A DNA stretch of 64,000 bases from NCBI GenBank assembly GCA_003342895.1, contig PTFA01000009.1, forward strand, positions 8,266,677 through 8,330,676. The letters are read 5' to 3'. Position numbers and translations under genes: made by a program. Below, piece by piece: positions 13,556 through 24,801 of this stretch; the first letter of the stretch is position 1, and the number at the start of each line of letters is the position of its first letter. The notes under the pieces are model-generated. The model saw only the letters and a program-made list of their open reading frames with translations, made no database searches and was not told the origin of the DNA. The stretch comes from Casuarius casuarius. Taxonomy: Eukaryota > Chordata > Aves > Casuariiformes > Casuariidae.

Positions 13556-13625
13556 ATGGTTTAGTGGTCAAAGCACTGGCTGACATGGACTCAGTCAGAT
13601 GACTGAATTTTAATCCTCTCTCCAA
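13556..13625 (+). repeat. Old tRNA-derived SINE head (MIR-like) remnant
   Basis: TGGTTTAGTGGTCAAAGCAC at 13,557-13,576 aligns with the A-box region of tRNA-derived SINEs of the MIR or amniote-SINE type (TGGTTAGAGCACTGGACT). About 30 bp later GAATTTTAATCC (13,606-13,617) sits where the B box GGTTCGAATCC is expected. The gap between the boxes is correct for a tRNA promoter, but both boxes carry several changes, so this is an ancient inactive copy and not a tRNA gene. The body and tail of the SINE are not clearly recognisable downstream. Confidence 0.55.
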
Positions 13626-16600
13626 AAGTGAACCTCTCATTTCTTTTAGTTTCTTTTCCCTGTATATAATGATAGTGACACCATGCACATTTCTGAAAGG
13701 TGCATTGAAGAGCCACTAGTTAATATTCATAAATACAGGCAAGGTGAAAAACTCTTAATTGTTATTCATTCAAAACATCCTAAAGTTCTTCTATCAAGCA
13801 AAAATTTTACATGTATCCTCACTAGTGCATATCTAAAAATTAAAATGTCCACATGCAATTTTAAAATGAATTTGATTTTCGAAACTATGAAAATATTTTT
13901 CAGATTAACATTATTATTTCTCTCCTGTCACATTTTTTTCCTCAGTTTCCTGATAAAATGAAATCTATGCAGCCTGTCTATATGGCTGCCTCCCTTAACA
14001 ACCCTTGAGCCCTTGAAAAGGTATCGCCTCTCTCAGGGGTGTGAAACTCCTGCAAGTATCATGAAAACAGCTGACTGTTGAAAAGAGATCCGAATTACTG
14101 CCTCAGCTGAGGGAAAGATCTTTTCCCATTCTCAGAGATAAGAGCCAGCAAAGCAGGACACATGCGCTCCCAACTAGCCACAGCAATTTGTCCAGCCAAA
14201 TAAACCGGGGATGTTAGCGGGAGATAGGCTTGCTGCGAGAGGGAGATTGTCAAGCAATAATGAGACAACTGAAGGGAACGGGTTGTAACTGGCAGTGGGA
14301 AGCAGCTAGGGGACATAAGACACAAATCCATAGGAAAAGTTGTTTTAGAGCCAGGTTCTGCTTGCAAAATAATTTCTTTCTTAAAAAAAAAATCTAGAAT
14401 GCAGTACATTAGTTCATCTCTTTTTTTTCTTTACCAGCTCCCTTTGAAAATACTTTGAAATAAAAGGCGTGAGTCATAATCTTTCAAAGAAACAACAAGA
14501 GAGTATCTGTCTTTGTGCCACACTTCTCCTCTCCCAGGCAAGGAGGACTGAATATGAATCCGCTTACAGAAATGTGCAGTTAGAAGCCGTATCAGGAGAA
14601 AAAGTTTTCACAGAATTATAATACCTGACATATTCAGTGAATTAAGGTAGCCTGCTGTTCAGCCTGTCAGGAAAAAATTTCTTTTCCACTAACAAATCTG
14701 ACAATTACAGTCGGTTGGCAGAGTCCAAAATACAGCCTCTTCTGCAAACGCGTGTGTACGCTTGTGGGAGCCCTTCCAGCGCGGGAGACGACTGGCACTG
14801 CCGGCAGTGGAGAAGAGCATCTGAAGAGACTCACCAGCATATTTCAGACAAAGAAAGAACGGGTTTAATTAATACCATTTCCCATTCTCGGTACAATCTG
14901 TGAAACAAAAGATGAATACATGTAGCGTTATTTCTTCTCGTTAGTCACTGTCACAGGGCTGCGGTACCAGACCTCAGTGTCTGCCAGACTCAACGTGGTG
15001 GGCTGTCAGTTCGTGTGTCCTTTTAATTTTTTATTATTATTTTGGTTGGGAATTTCACCCCTGTCTAACAGTAAATGCAGCTGAAGACAGAAAATGACCG
15101 CAGGCTGCAAAGCTTGGAGAGTCGCAGAGAAACAGCTCAGGGCTGTAAAACTTGCTGCATGCCAGCATTACTCTACTTATTTCTTATGCCACCTGCCCAA
15201 GCCAAAGCCGAAGTGGCCTCAGAGCAGCTAAGTGCACCACACACCAGGTCCGCACGCACGCACTACCTGAAGGCAAGCTGCAAGCTAAGTTGTCCCGTTC
15301 TTTCCTTGTTGCCAAAGGGGCTGCTCTTCTGCAGCCAGACCTGCGTTAATTAGCTGAGAGTTTAGCCCTTCCTAGCACAACATCGCTCCAGAAATTACAC
15401 TCTTCACCCATTGTAGGATGCTCAAAACAGGTCTATTCTAAGGTTTAATTTCTTCTATACGTTGGTTTAAACCTGAAACATAGGCACAGACACCTTGGTT
15501 ATGTTTCCTCTCCCTGCACACCGAGCAGTCAGCCAGTGCAAGGCCACAGAGAAACTCTGTTCTCATCTCTGGAGAGCAACTGGGACGTGGGAGGAAGAAA
15601 GCGCAGCCAAGCACAGCTCATAACCTACACTGCAACATGGACAGCAGCGCAAACACCATACGGAGGTGTCCGTGGCAGTGCTAAAAGGAAAATGACAGGC
15701 TTAAACGGGTAGAAAAGGAAACAAATTTCTAAATTACAATGACCCACATTTTTAATTGTTCCACTTCCATCTGCTCAGCTGTGGAGAATGGGCAATGATA
15801 ACATTTTCTAATGGCATGGAAGACACTGGGCTACATCACCTCTGCCTTCACGGCAAATAGGAGTCCAAAATCATTCTAACATTTCTAACAAAGGAAACCT
15901 TTATTCGGGATGCTAAGCATCAAGACGCATTGGAGCTTCCATCAACTTTCTAGGGGGAAAAAGTCTGTGCTGTGACCCTCTTGAGCCTGCCTAACCAAGG
16001 CCACGCTACAGCCAGCCTCTGAACGGCTTGCGAAGGAGCAAAGCCACCTCCCTGGCGCTGTACGAGTGGCCCATCAGCACAGCAGGGTACAGTGGGAGGA
16101 GCTCGCTTTAACACGAGAATACGTATGTAGCATCTAATGGGCCCTGACAAATTCCTCCAATGTGCCCCAATCACGTCTCCTCACAGGCAGGGTCCCCTTC
16201 TGTCCTGGAGGACAACAACTGCTTTTCTGTGAATACGTCAAGAAAGAGACAGGTACTCACACAGGAAACAGAATTTGAATCATTCCTGTTCCTTTCCATT
16301 GATATCAGATTTGCTTAATGGAAAGGTATTTTAAACGCAGAAAGGGAGAGAATCACCACTGCCCCTCAGCCAGAACATAGCTGATTAAATAATGCCTTGT
16401 TACGCTGCGAATAAATGCCATATTATAATTGACTACACTCACAAATCAAAATCCAAAACATGGTACGTATTTTTAAGTTTACTCCACATCAGTTTTACTT
16501 CATTTTATACCTAATCTGACTTATTCTTTAATAACTTCAAAAATTATACATCTGAACTCTTCCTCTAACATAGTCCCTGTATTTAACAAAATCTTGAGGA

Positions 16601-16817
16601 TATAATTTAATATTAAAGGCTGACTTCTAGAAATCATGTCTCCCAAAGGGAGGAGGAAGAGAGAAGAATGGAACAGACCATGCTACCTGATGTTTATTGT
16701 TGGAAGAAGCCTGTATTATTTATTTAATTTTATCTGATTTTTGTTATAATTGATAAGCTCATAGAAAATCAATATAAAAGGTGACTAAATCATAGAGTAG
16801 ACCTGGAATACTGTTAG

Positions 16818-16836
16818 CCACCCCCCCCACCCCCCC
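16818..16836 (-). repeat. C-rich tract, G-tract on minus strand
   Basis: Plus strand reads CC A C8 A C7, so the minus strand offers two G runs of seven and eight separated by one T. That is enough guanine for a compact quadruplex if the runs are split. It may equally be a simple slippage-prone tract. Confidence 0.6.
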
Positions 16837-19485
16837 AATTCATATATGTAATTGTTGATTTTCAAAAATGCAAACTAATTAGCACCTTTGGGGATGCTAA
16901 ATCAGCTAGGTAGGCTTCTAGTGCGCTATCCTATGGGATTCTGGTCTGCCCTCCCTTTCCAGGTTCCAGAGCTGAAGGCTCGGTTCTGCACGATGCGCGG
17001 ACCCTGCAAAGAGGCCAACACCGCAAGAATAATTCCAACAGGATCTCTCCACAGTGAAATAAATCACAAGAATTCCTTACGCCCATCTTTGCTCTGAAAA
17101 CAGAGACCAAATCCACTATGAGCTGCAATACAGCTCTCACTTGACATGATAACAAATGAGACGACCTGATCCTACAGTCCTGGCAGCCTTCAAGGTGTAG
17201 GTGCAGTAGTTTCCTTTTCAGCCACATTATGTGCGGCAAAACATCGGGTGGGATCCTCATGACAAACTGCCCAGGGCAGGACACCGCTGCCCAGCGAGTG
17301 ACGTGCTCAGCCTTGTGGGTGCAGCGGGCAGAGGTATTTGGAAAACCGGCACACTTAGTGTTGTGAAACCACAGCATAGCAAAGGATTAATAAAAAGAAG
17401 AGAGTATGGACAGAGTAAATTGCTAAAGTAATGAGCACAATGGTGTAAAATACTTGGTTCTACCTGCAACGGTGGACTCAACACTAGGTGAGTACAGAGG
17501 ACTAGGACGATCCTGTTAACCCTCATGGAACATCTTTACATCGTTTGTACTGACACTTGTCCGAAAGGACAGCACCAACTTGCTTTACATACCGAGTCCT
17601 CGATCTGTAATCTACCGTTTTGCTGCACAAAACGATGGCTTGCACTATCTGCTTCTCTTTATTAACATTTCAAATAGTTCTTGTTCTCTACGAAAAGAAA
17701 TGTCACAAACGAAAAGGAACTCAAATTTCAAGGCATGGCAGTGATGCTAGTCAAGTCAGGAAAAACTCCAGATACATTAACCCCTCTGCAAGGGCACAGC
17801 GGCGAGAGAAAATGGGGTACTACCACCTCGGTGCCAGAACACCAGGCACGAGTTGTACGGTCTCTGTGAGGGCATATAGAAACGTCGTTCCTACAAGAAA
17901 ACATGTCAATATTTTCCTTATCTAGTTAATTATTTAAACAGTTAATGTAGATAAAATACGGATGGTAATAGGTGCTTAAATGAATAAATTACGGATGAAG
18001 AACTGCCATCATATTATCTCACAGTTTTTTAATTCATTTGCAGGATGTAGACCATAACATTTCAGTGTTTAATAACACATTCAGTTCGAGGTGTATGTTG
18101 CCCCTGGAACGTGAACATATGCACAAGGAAATAGTAGCACCTTTTCACTCATAGTTTACATATATTTAAGCTAGAGAGCTAATTTCCTAAAGACACGGTT
18201 TGGTAAGCAGAAATCGATCCATGATAGTAGCACATAAGTTTTTTTAATTTGTGAAAGAGTTGTAAGGAGGACAAAGACTTCTAATCTGCTTAAATGCTTG
18301 GATCTGTCAGTCTTTATTCAAAGTCTGTGGAAGAAACACGCTCTTATGGGATGATACAATGGTCTAGTCAGACCCAAGAACAACGACACAGCCAAGACGA
18401 GCACAGAGTTAGCGTGTGACAAGTGACACAACCTTCATCAGACTGAAGATTTCACTACCTGCACGTTATGGCACAGCAAGAAAAAGCCTGCCTGTCACTT
18501 CACAGCTCACATAACTACATCACCTTTGGCAGCCAGCTGTAATTAAAATTTTTCTAAAGGAACTATTTTTATATTCAGCTGACTATATTTTCTTATCTAA
18601 TTCTCCTTCTTGTAATTGCAAAACATGCTTCCACTAATCATATAATTTTTCACCTTCCGAGAAAGAAGCCCAGTTACATTTGTTCATATTTATCATTACC
18701 CCAACAGTTTTATAACCACTACAGTGGTCTCCATGCTATCAACTTTATTATTATATTGTACAATTTTTTTTTTAAATCAGTGCTTGACATCTGATTAATG
18801 AAGTTAGATAGTTGTAAACAGTCTCCAGTGCCTCAGCCCACGTCTGGCTTTCCTTCACAAACATCATCCTGTTCTGTCTAAACCTTCCTGCTCTCCACCC
18901 TGTTGCGTATAGGAAGCTGAAGCACTGAGCATCAGAAAGACCACGTTTCCTGATGAAATGTTTTTTACAGCCAGACTGAACTAACAGCGACTGCATCCTT
19001 CTGAAATTACATTCCTAATCCCATTGTGAAGATCCTTCCTGGCAAACGTGCAATTACTGTTCTTCCACTTGGTGATCTCTTAGGCAGCGCAGGAGGCCTT
19101 GCTATTGCTAGCTATTTCCTAACGACCAGTGTCGCTACCTGGTAACGTCCTTTGTTTCACCTTAAACACACGCTTGCCATCCGTGAGCTTCCCAGCACAA
19201 AACCCAACACAGTCTCATCATTTCCTACTGCAAGAAGGTTACAAATCCCTAGACAAATCTCTTACAACACGCTAGAAGTCACATTTAGTATAGAACTAGT
19301 GATATCCTTTTGTGTCATTCTAAATATTTTCTCTGCTTTTGATGCTTTTCTGCAACCATATGAGCTCCCTGTACTGCAATAATGAACTGGGTTCTTCTGA
19401 CACGTCTGAGGATCCCCGGGCAGTAAGCAAGCTTTCATAATGTGCAGCTAGATATAAAAATTATGTCCCTGATTTCTGTTTTTCT

Positions 19486-19516
19486 GGAGAACCACTTTTG
19501 GAGAACCACTTTTGGA
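19486..19516 (+). repeat. 14-bp tandem duplication, 2.2 copies
   Basis: GGAGAACCACTTTT occurs at 19,486-19,499 and 19,500-19,513, followed by the first three bases of a third copy. The copies are identical, suggesting a recent slippage duplication in unique DNA. Confidence 0.9.
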
Positions 19517-22500
19517 TTATATGTAAAGGCTGAAGAAACCATTTGATTGCTACTTTGCATTCACAGTCAGGTTAATTACTACCAAAACGCTTACATCCTT
19601 TTTGTTGCTATAGAGAACAGGAACAAGTATGCCCTCTCTTATTATTTAAAAATAATTACAGATCATTTTGGAGCGAGTTATTTTATGTGGCCTGTAATTC
19701 AATATTATTAACCCATACTGGAAATCAGAATACAGTGAGAGGTATCAAGTGGGGTGCCTACGGCAGGACTGAGATGCAGACCTGTGTGTGGGGAAAGCAG
19801 TCACAGTGTTTGCAGACAACTGTACAGGTATTCATTGGATAGATGTACATATTAAAGCTCATGCTACATCTAGACTTTGAGTGTTGAATTCTCAAAAAAA
19901 AAATTAAAATGGAGTAATTCTTTGAGGTACATAATCAAAAATAACACTAAAAGAGGACTTTACTAACAGGTATCAGGCTGGTGATCCTGTAACTCTTTCT
20001 ACAGCCCAGAGCAATGACAGCTTTCTCGTACAGCAGTCCCTTGTCCATGCTGATTTTAGTTGGAGGAAAACTCACAATGCCATAACTATATGATTAAGTT
20101 TCAGCTTCAGTTATAATCTCTCTTTCAAATGTTCATAACTTCCTCATGCAGAGTCCTTTTCGGCTGAGTATTTCATGTTTCGAGTTTGTTTAGAGGTGAG
20201 TCATTTGTCAAAATTCAGCATAGTCATTGCAGCTTTTAACGAGTCTTACAGGTCAGGAAAACAAACATACCTTTTCCTAACAGCTCCTTACTAGAAATTG
20301 TGTATGTGAATAACTAAGGCAAGAAAAGTCTGGTATCAATGCAATCTGAAGCTGAAGACTTACCTGAAGAAATTCTGCTCCTTATTTCTGTTTCAAGCAA
20401 TCATATTCTGCTAGATTGTTAATTACTTCTCTTTTTCTCCTTCTGAATTTAAACTTCAAAATACCAGTGCTACATTTTGCTTGAGAATGGACAATAATAA
20501 ACTGAACTGAAATTACGAGAAATTTTCAAATCGAAGGAGGAAGCTTAGTTTCTAGCAAACCAAGAATCTCTTTGACTACAAAGATAACCCCCCAGAGAAC
20601 GACTGGAAAGCTGGAGTTGTAGCCCAAAGCCTTTTAACGGACTTTTAATTTAGCAGGGCTTAAAGTGGCCTTACTGACACTGCATATATTTACAACGTTA
20701 CAGCGTTGATTTCAGGTCAATGCTCCTTGCAAAATGTTCCTCTTTTTCCAGATGGAGACTGCTTGGAACATACTCATAAAGTTGTCCATTTTCTTTTTGT
20801 GCCTTCCAATTCCCATGGAAAATGCCTAAGGCCAAGGATTTTTTGTTTGGGTTTTTTTTTTTTTCCTTTAAGGCCCCCTAGAAGTGTGCTGGATGGGAAA
20901 ACCTCTCTGTCCTAGTCAGAGGCAGGGTGTAATTAATTAGTGCTTATCACTTGCTGCTGCCAGGATGCTGAGTGAGGTGATGGATTATCCTCGGTGTCTT
21001 GTATCGCAGATATGCCCATTTCAATGGCCAGCTTTTCCAGAGCAGATGTAAAGACTTTGAGGGTGGGTAGGAACTGGTTTTCACCGCACTGGGAGGAGGG
21101 CAAGGTAATACTGCAAATAGAAAAACCTTTCTTCAATGGCAAAGGGCCCAATTTGTTCCTCCCCAGCAACTGTAGCAGCTTGGTACAGCTTTGCAAGTCT
21201 ATGTCATTGCCACTGCGAATTGGTTACTTTAAATGAATCTTCACTTTTCTCAGCAAAAGGCGTGGCAAATTGCCTGAGAGTAATTTTGGGTCAGGCATGT
21301 CTAGTTTTGGTTTAAAGCTGCAATTATTTTTTCCAGCTTCCACTGACTATCACAGGGCCTTTGCTCAGCGTAAAGAGAACCAGCACGGACAGTAAGGTAC
21401 ACCGGAAGGGATGCGATGCAGCAATCCCACAGAGGCAAACGCTGCAGACCAGGTGCCTTCCATCCAGACTCTTTCCCAACGCTTCTGCTGTGCTTCTCCA
21501 GATCAGACTTCTCAGCTTCTCCGGTTTACAGAACGTGGTCAACCTTTTAATTGTCCAACCTTTCAGAGAGCCATGATCTCCAGATGCTAAAATTGAATAT
21601 AATTTCACTTTATTCAGTATTAAAAAAACTGTAAACATCATCATTGCCTCTTCTTGGCAAAGTGCCTGAATTAAATAAGTCTCTTAATGTATCTTCTATC
21701 TGTACTACAGAGCTATTTAAAAGCAATATGCTGAGTGTGCTGATGATAAAAAGACCACCCTTTTTCATTCACTTATTTGTTTTTAAGCTCCATCTATTCC
21801 CAGTGAATATTTTCCTTAGCACAAGCAGTTGCCAATATATGAGTCTTTGTATCTACAGTAAATAAATTACTATCTTGCTTTACAAATAAACCACTATTTT
21901 CCTAAGCAAGATTGTCAACTCTGTCTTTAGATGTTAAAATTCCAGGATAAATATTTATGAAGGAAATGTTTATCTCCAAATTTTAGTAAAAGATGCCCAG
22001 TGGACAACTGCTGCAATACAAGTTTTCTCCCTGCATTGCTTCCACAGGCCTCATCACCTTTGGAAAGGAGAAATTATTATTTACGTAGCTACCCAGGAGA
22101 ATATATTTTTTTAAGTGAACAGATGTTAGCTAGAAATCTCCAAAGAAATTAATATGAACCCTTTGTACTAATTTAATCTTCACCTGAAAAACAGACAAAA
22201 GTAGTCAGTAACCATTCTTGTTATTTTGCAGACAGACCATCTGTAATCATTGATTAAGTTCATTTATTTCAGGTCTGCAGTCAATGGACAGATTTAAACA
22301 CAATCAAGTACTGAACCTAACATATTGTGGGTACTTTAACTTCAACTCTGAATCTTCCGTTGACAGTTTTTCAGTTTGAACCAAGTAACCAACGCTATTT
22401 CTATTTCAAAACTTAATATTTACATTGGTTTAGAACAAAAATGTCCAGGATTAAAAAGAAAAATCCCACTCTGATCTACTGAAAATGTTATACCATAATT

Positions 22501-22850
22501 ACTTGAGACGATCATTGCTGTATGTACGTGTATATACAGTTGGTTTAAATCAAAAGGTCAACTCACCATCAGATTTCTTACCGAAATTAGAAGAGGCATT
22601 TATATTTAGAGTAGAAACTCCTGCTTAAATGAAATACCCACTCCCCATGCCTAAACTTTGCTTGCTGAAGAAATTATCAGAGACGGGGTACAACACCAGT
22701 AAGGATCCCCCGGGAAGCTGGGGGTCATAGCTCGGCCTTGGGCACCCCCTGACTCCCCTCACCAGGCTTGAGGCCACCGCTGGTATTTGCGGGGGGGAGC
22801 TGAAGTACCAAACCTAAGGGATCCAGGTGTGAGGCACTGGGAAGTCCCCT

Positions 22851-22870
22851 CTCCCGTCTGCTTACGGGAG
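22851..22870. other. Perfect 7-bp hairpin
   Basis: CTCCCGT (22,851-22,857) and ACGGGAG (22,864-22,870) are exact reverse complements around a 6-nt loop. The stem is GC-rich for this AT-rich neighbourhood. No function is implied by the sequence alone. Confidence 0.7.
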
Positions 22871-22981
22871 TGAATTTGCTATTATATGTTCAATAAGGAC
22901 AGTGAGGAAAAGTGCCAAGCTTGTACCTTGCTGTATCAGGGCAGAGACAAGGAAAGGACCACGAAAATTAAGTAGGACGAG

Positions 22982-23003
22982 TAGGCAGAAAATATTCTGC
23001 CTA
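22982..23003. other. Perfect 9-bp hairpin
   Basis: TAGGCAGAA (22,982-22,990) and TTCTGCCTA (22,995-23,003) are exact reverse complements around the 4-nt AATA loop. It lies about 110 bp from the hairpin at 22,851. A small palindromic element remnant is possible, but no terminal repeats were traced. Confidence 0.75.
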
Positions 23004-23081
23004 AAGAATAACAGGTGCCTCCTTTCTCTTTGAAGGAGCTGATTTTTCAGTCCTTCCTGGTTTTACACGACTCTACTAACA

Positions 23082-23092
23082 CCCCCCCCCCC
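23082..23092 (+). repeat. C11 tract followed by CA-rich stretch
   Basis: Eleven consecutive C bases, followed to about 23,120 by an interrupted CA-rich stretch (ACACACG, AAACACGCACACC). Simple low-complexity sequence. Confidence 0.8.
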
Positions 23093-23234
23093 AGGCGCAC
23101 ACACGCAAACACGCACACCCCTCCAATCTCTGGCCCAACGATGTAAAATCTGGAGATCAAAAATGTGATTTCAACCCTCTTCAGGTGAGGGACTTGAAAT
23201 TTACTCCAAAGCTTCCCTTAAACAAAGCTGCAAG

Positions 23235-23445
23235 AGGGGGAGCGGCTCCCAAACCAGGCCGGCCGGCCTTCGCCTCCGTCGGCGCGCAGGAAGCTCCTCT
23301 GCAGCGCCGGGAGCACTCCGCCGGGCAAAAGCCAAGCTGGGGCCGCCGCTCCCCATCGCTGCACTGTCCAAGTCTGCCTTGGCAGGTCGGAGGCACAGAC
23401 CGTGCCGCAGGTCGGGTCTGGCCAACAGCGCGGTCACGTTGCTCG
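23235..23445. promoter_or_regulatory. CpG-rich patch upstream of octamer/TATA module
   Basis: About 200 bp with many CpGs, including GGCCGGCCGGCC at about 23,258 and GGCGCGC at about 23,281, between CpG-poor flanks. Open frames run through it on both strands because GC-rich DNA lacks stops, so they are not coding evidence. Its position just upstream of an octamer and a TATA box suggests the GC-rich upstream part of a promoter. That is inference; it may be only one of the many CpG patches in the window. Confidence 0.4.
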
Positions 23446-23459
23446 GTAAGGAAATGCTT

Positions 23460-23496
23460 ATTTGCATCTTTACGCAACAGAATCCCATATAAATAG
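23460..23496 (+). promoter_or_regulatory. Octamer plus TATA box, promoter-like module
   Basis: A perfect octamer, ATTTGCAT (23,460-23,467), the binding site of POU-domain factors, lies 20 bp upstream of a consensus TATA element, TATAAATAG (23,488-23,496). This arrangement is known from snRNA, histone H2B and immunoglobulin promoters. Transcription would be expected to start near 23,520 and run rightward, towards the LTR. No recognisable histone, immunoglobulin or other gene follows; the open frame at 23,557-23,955 resembles nothing known and runs into the LTR. Chance occurrence in AT-rich DNA is the main alternative. Confidence 0.35.
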
Positions 23497-23703
23497 AGGT
23501 GTTGCTACTGTAACGCTATTCGTGGGTAACAGCTGTGGCACTTCCCTGCTGTTTCTTTGTTGCCTGTTAAAACACATGTTAATTTAAACTTTTGCCAAAT
23601 GTCAGGGATTGCTTGTAGTGCTCCAGCTGCAACTGGGCAAGTTTTCTCTCTAGGTTTTGGGGGCTCTGGCAACAACCACACAGACAGCCTGTCACAACGT
23701 AAA

Positions 23704-23708
23704 CCTTG
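23704..23708 (+). repeat. Putative 5' target-site duplication of the LTR
   Basis: CCTTG here is repeated directly after the CA end of the LTR (24,893-24,897). The identity actually extends to 11 bp (CCTTGTGTGGC). The first five bases fit a retroviral target-site duplication, and the next six are then shared between the LTR start and the right flank. Confidence 0.45.
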
Positions 23709-24100
23709 TGTGGCGGACAGGACTTTTGCCTTAAACATTTCTTGGTACATAAGGTGCAAGCAAACCATAACCCCGAACAAGCCATCTGTTCCCGGCGGAN
23801 ACAGGACTGAGCTGCTGCGACCCCCGAAGTGGTCTCCCTGCGACCACCTGGGACACACCGAGCCNNCGCCGAACCAGGGCACGATCGGGCAGAGACTTTG
23901 GGACCTGGACTGTAAATTATTGCTGCTTAGCACAACTTCTATAAAACTTGCTTAGCATGAGTAGCTAAATTTGCTGAAGCCTTAGGCAGTGAGAAAGGGC
24001 CCCGGAGCTGGTGCAGGCTGGAAAGATAAGGGAGTTACAAGCAGTTTGCATTCCTGTGCCTCACGCTCCGGGAGGGAGGATGTCAAGGCTTTGAAATAAG

Positions 24101-24290
24101 GCCTGCTTGGGCGCCAGGACCCTGGGAAACAAAGCCTCCCCTCACTGCTGAAACAGTGTTAATTAGGGGGGGCCTGGATTGTATCCTCTTCGTCAGGACC
24201 TTGGAAGATAACACCTACTGTCACTGCTGGGGCAGTGCTAATTGCTGGAACAACACCTGTTTGTCAGGGCCTTGAGAAAGAAGGGCAGAA
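24101..24290 (+). repeat. Diverged U3 direct repeats (enhancer-like)
   Basis: A unit containing CAGGACC, then TCACTGCTG, then CAGTG(T/C)TAATT occurs at 24,101-24,165 and 24,172-24,244, with matching landmarks 79 bp apart. A third, partial copy begins near 24,244 (TTGTCAGGGCCTTGAGAAAG). The copies agree at roughly 70% of positions by eye. Direct repeats in U3 are typical of retroviral enhancers. Confidence 0.7.
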
Positions 24291-24465
24291 CCCGAGGAAN
24301 CAAAACATATTTGTCAGCAGAAACCACAACAGTAAAGATAAGGGAGAAAAGCAGCCTGCCTAGGAACAATGATGAGACCCAATAAGGGAGCAGGAGACCC
24401 CAGACCCAAAAATTACTATTGGTCTGAACTACCGCGTGAGGGGAGGGAAACTTAATTCGAAAAGC

Positions 24466-24470
24466 TATAA
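24466..24470 (+). promoter_or_regulatory. LTR TATA box
   Basis: AAAGCTATAATTGCC carries TATAA about 25-30 bp upstream of the GTTCGGGGTCCC stretch (24,489-24,500), where the U3/R boundary would be expected. This fits the core promoter of the LTR, directed rightward. Confidence 0.5.
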
Positions 24471-24517
24471 TTGCCCAGGGATTTCTTTGTTCGGGGTCCC
24501 TCTTCGGAGGCACCCAA

Positions 24518-24646
24518 CTTGAGCTGTAACCACTGCACGTGTGTCATTACAATTTATTTATTTAATTTGCCTTGATTTGGCTCCGAACTTTTCAGCGGGA
24601 ACCTAGGGTCGGACCCTGCTCGAGTTGCAACTACTGCACGCGCATC
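24518..24646 (+). repeat. Internal duplication within the LTR
   Basis: The 28 bp at 24,518-24,545 (CTTGAGCTGTAACC and onward) match the 28 bp at 24,619-24,646 (CTCGAGTTGCAACT and onward) at 21 positions. All seven differences are transitions. Both copies are preceded by a GGGTC word (24,494 and 24,606), so the duplicated unit is probably longer, about 50-110 bp. Confidence 0.7.
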
Positions 24647-24708
24647 GCTAAAACTTACACCCAGGGTGAAGAGGACCAACGGGACGCCGCTGGATCCACG
24701 GGTGGTGA

Positions 24709-24710
<2 letters not shown>

Positions 24711-24754
<44 letters not shown>
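24711..24754 (+). repeat. (TC)n microsatellite inside the LTR
   Basis: A TC dinucleotide array of about 44 bp, with one interruption (TTTC at 24,741), lies between the internal duplication and the polyadenylation signal. Its length is likely to vary between copies and individuals. Confidence 0.95.
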
Positions 24755-24795
24755 CCTTCGCCTTTCCCCACCTTTCTCCCCCCCACTTCATGGAA

Positions 24796-24801
24796 AATAA
24801 A
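24796..24801 (+). terminator. LTR polyadenylation signal
   Basis: AATAAA in TGGAAAATAAAGC, about 90 bp before the CA end of the LTR. It is followed by a TTGT/GTGT-type downstream element (24,811 and 24,835). The position fits the R/U5 processing site of a retroviral LTR in plus orientation. Confidence 0.65.

Larger units (their letters stand above)
13626..22850. other. Unique noncoding DNA, no gene recognised
   Basis: A long unique stretch with scattered small CpG-bearing patches (about 14,740-14,820, 15,080-15,310, 16,960-17,340). It also has a C-rich tract at 16,818-16,836 and a 14-bp tandem repeat at 19,486. At 16,789-16,812 a short string resembles the terminal part of CR1 elements, but it is too short to call. 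The longest open frame (16,931-17,377, minus strand, 148 codons) has no recognisable domain and overlaps open frames on the other strand. Confidence 0.45.

Noticed and set aside
13556..13625. Functional tRNA gene
   Set aside because: A and B boxes are degenerate, no cloverleaf with paired acceptor stem can be drawn, and there is no T-run terminator in the right place.
16789..16812. Possible CR1 3' terminal fragment (ATCATAGAGTAGACCTGGAA)
   Set aside because: Too short to separate from chance; no further CR1 landmarks follow.
16931..17377. 148-codon open frame on the minus strand
   Set aside because: Cys- and Leu-rich by composition, overlaps plus-strand frames in a CpG-bearing patch, no recognisable fold or motif.
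23557..23955. 132-codon frame after the octamer/TATA module
   Set aside because: Crosses the LTR boundary and three ambiguous bases; the translation is unfamiliar and the opposite strand is open too.
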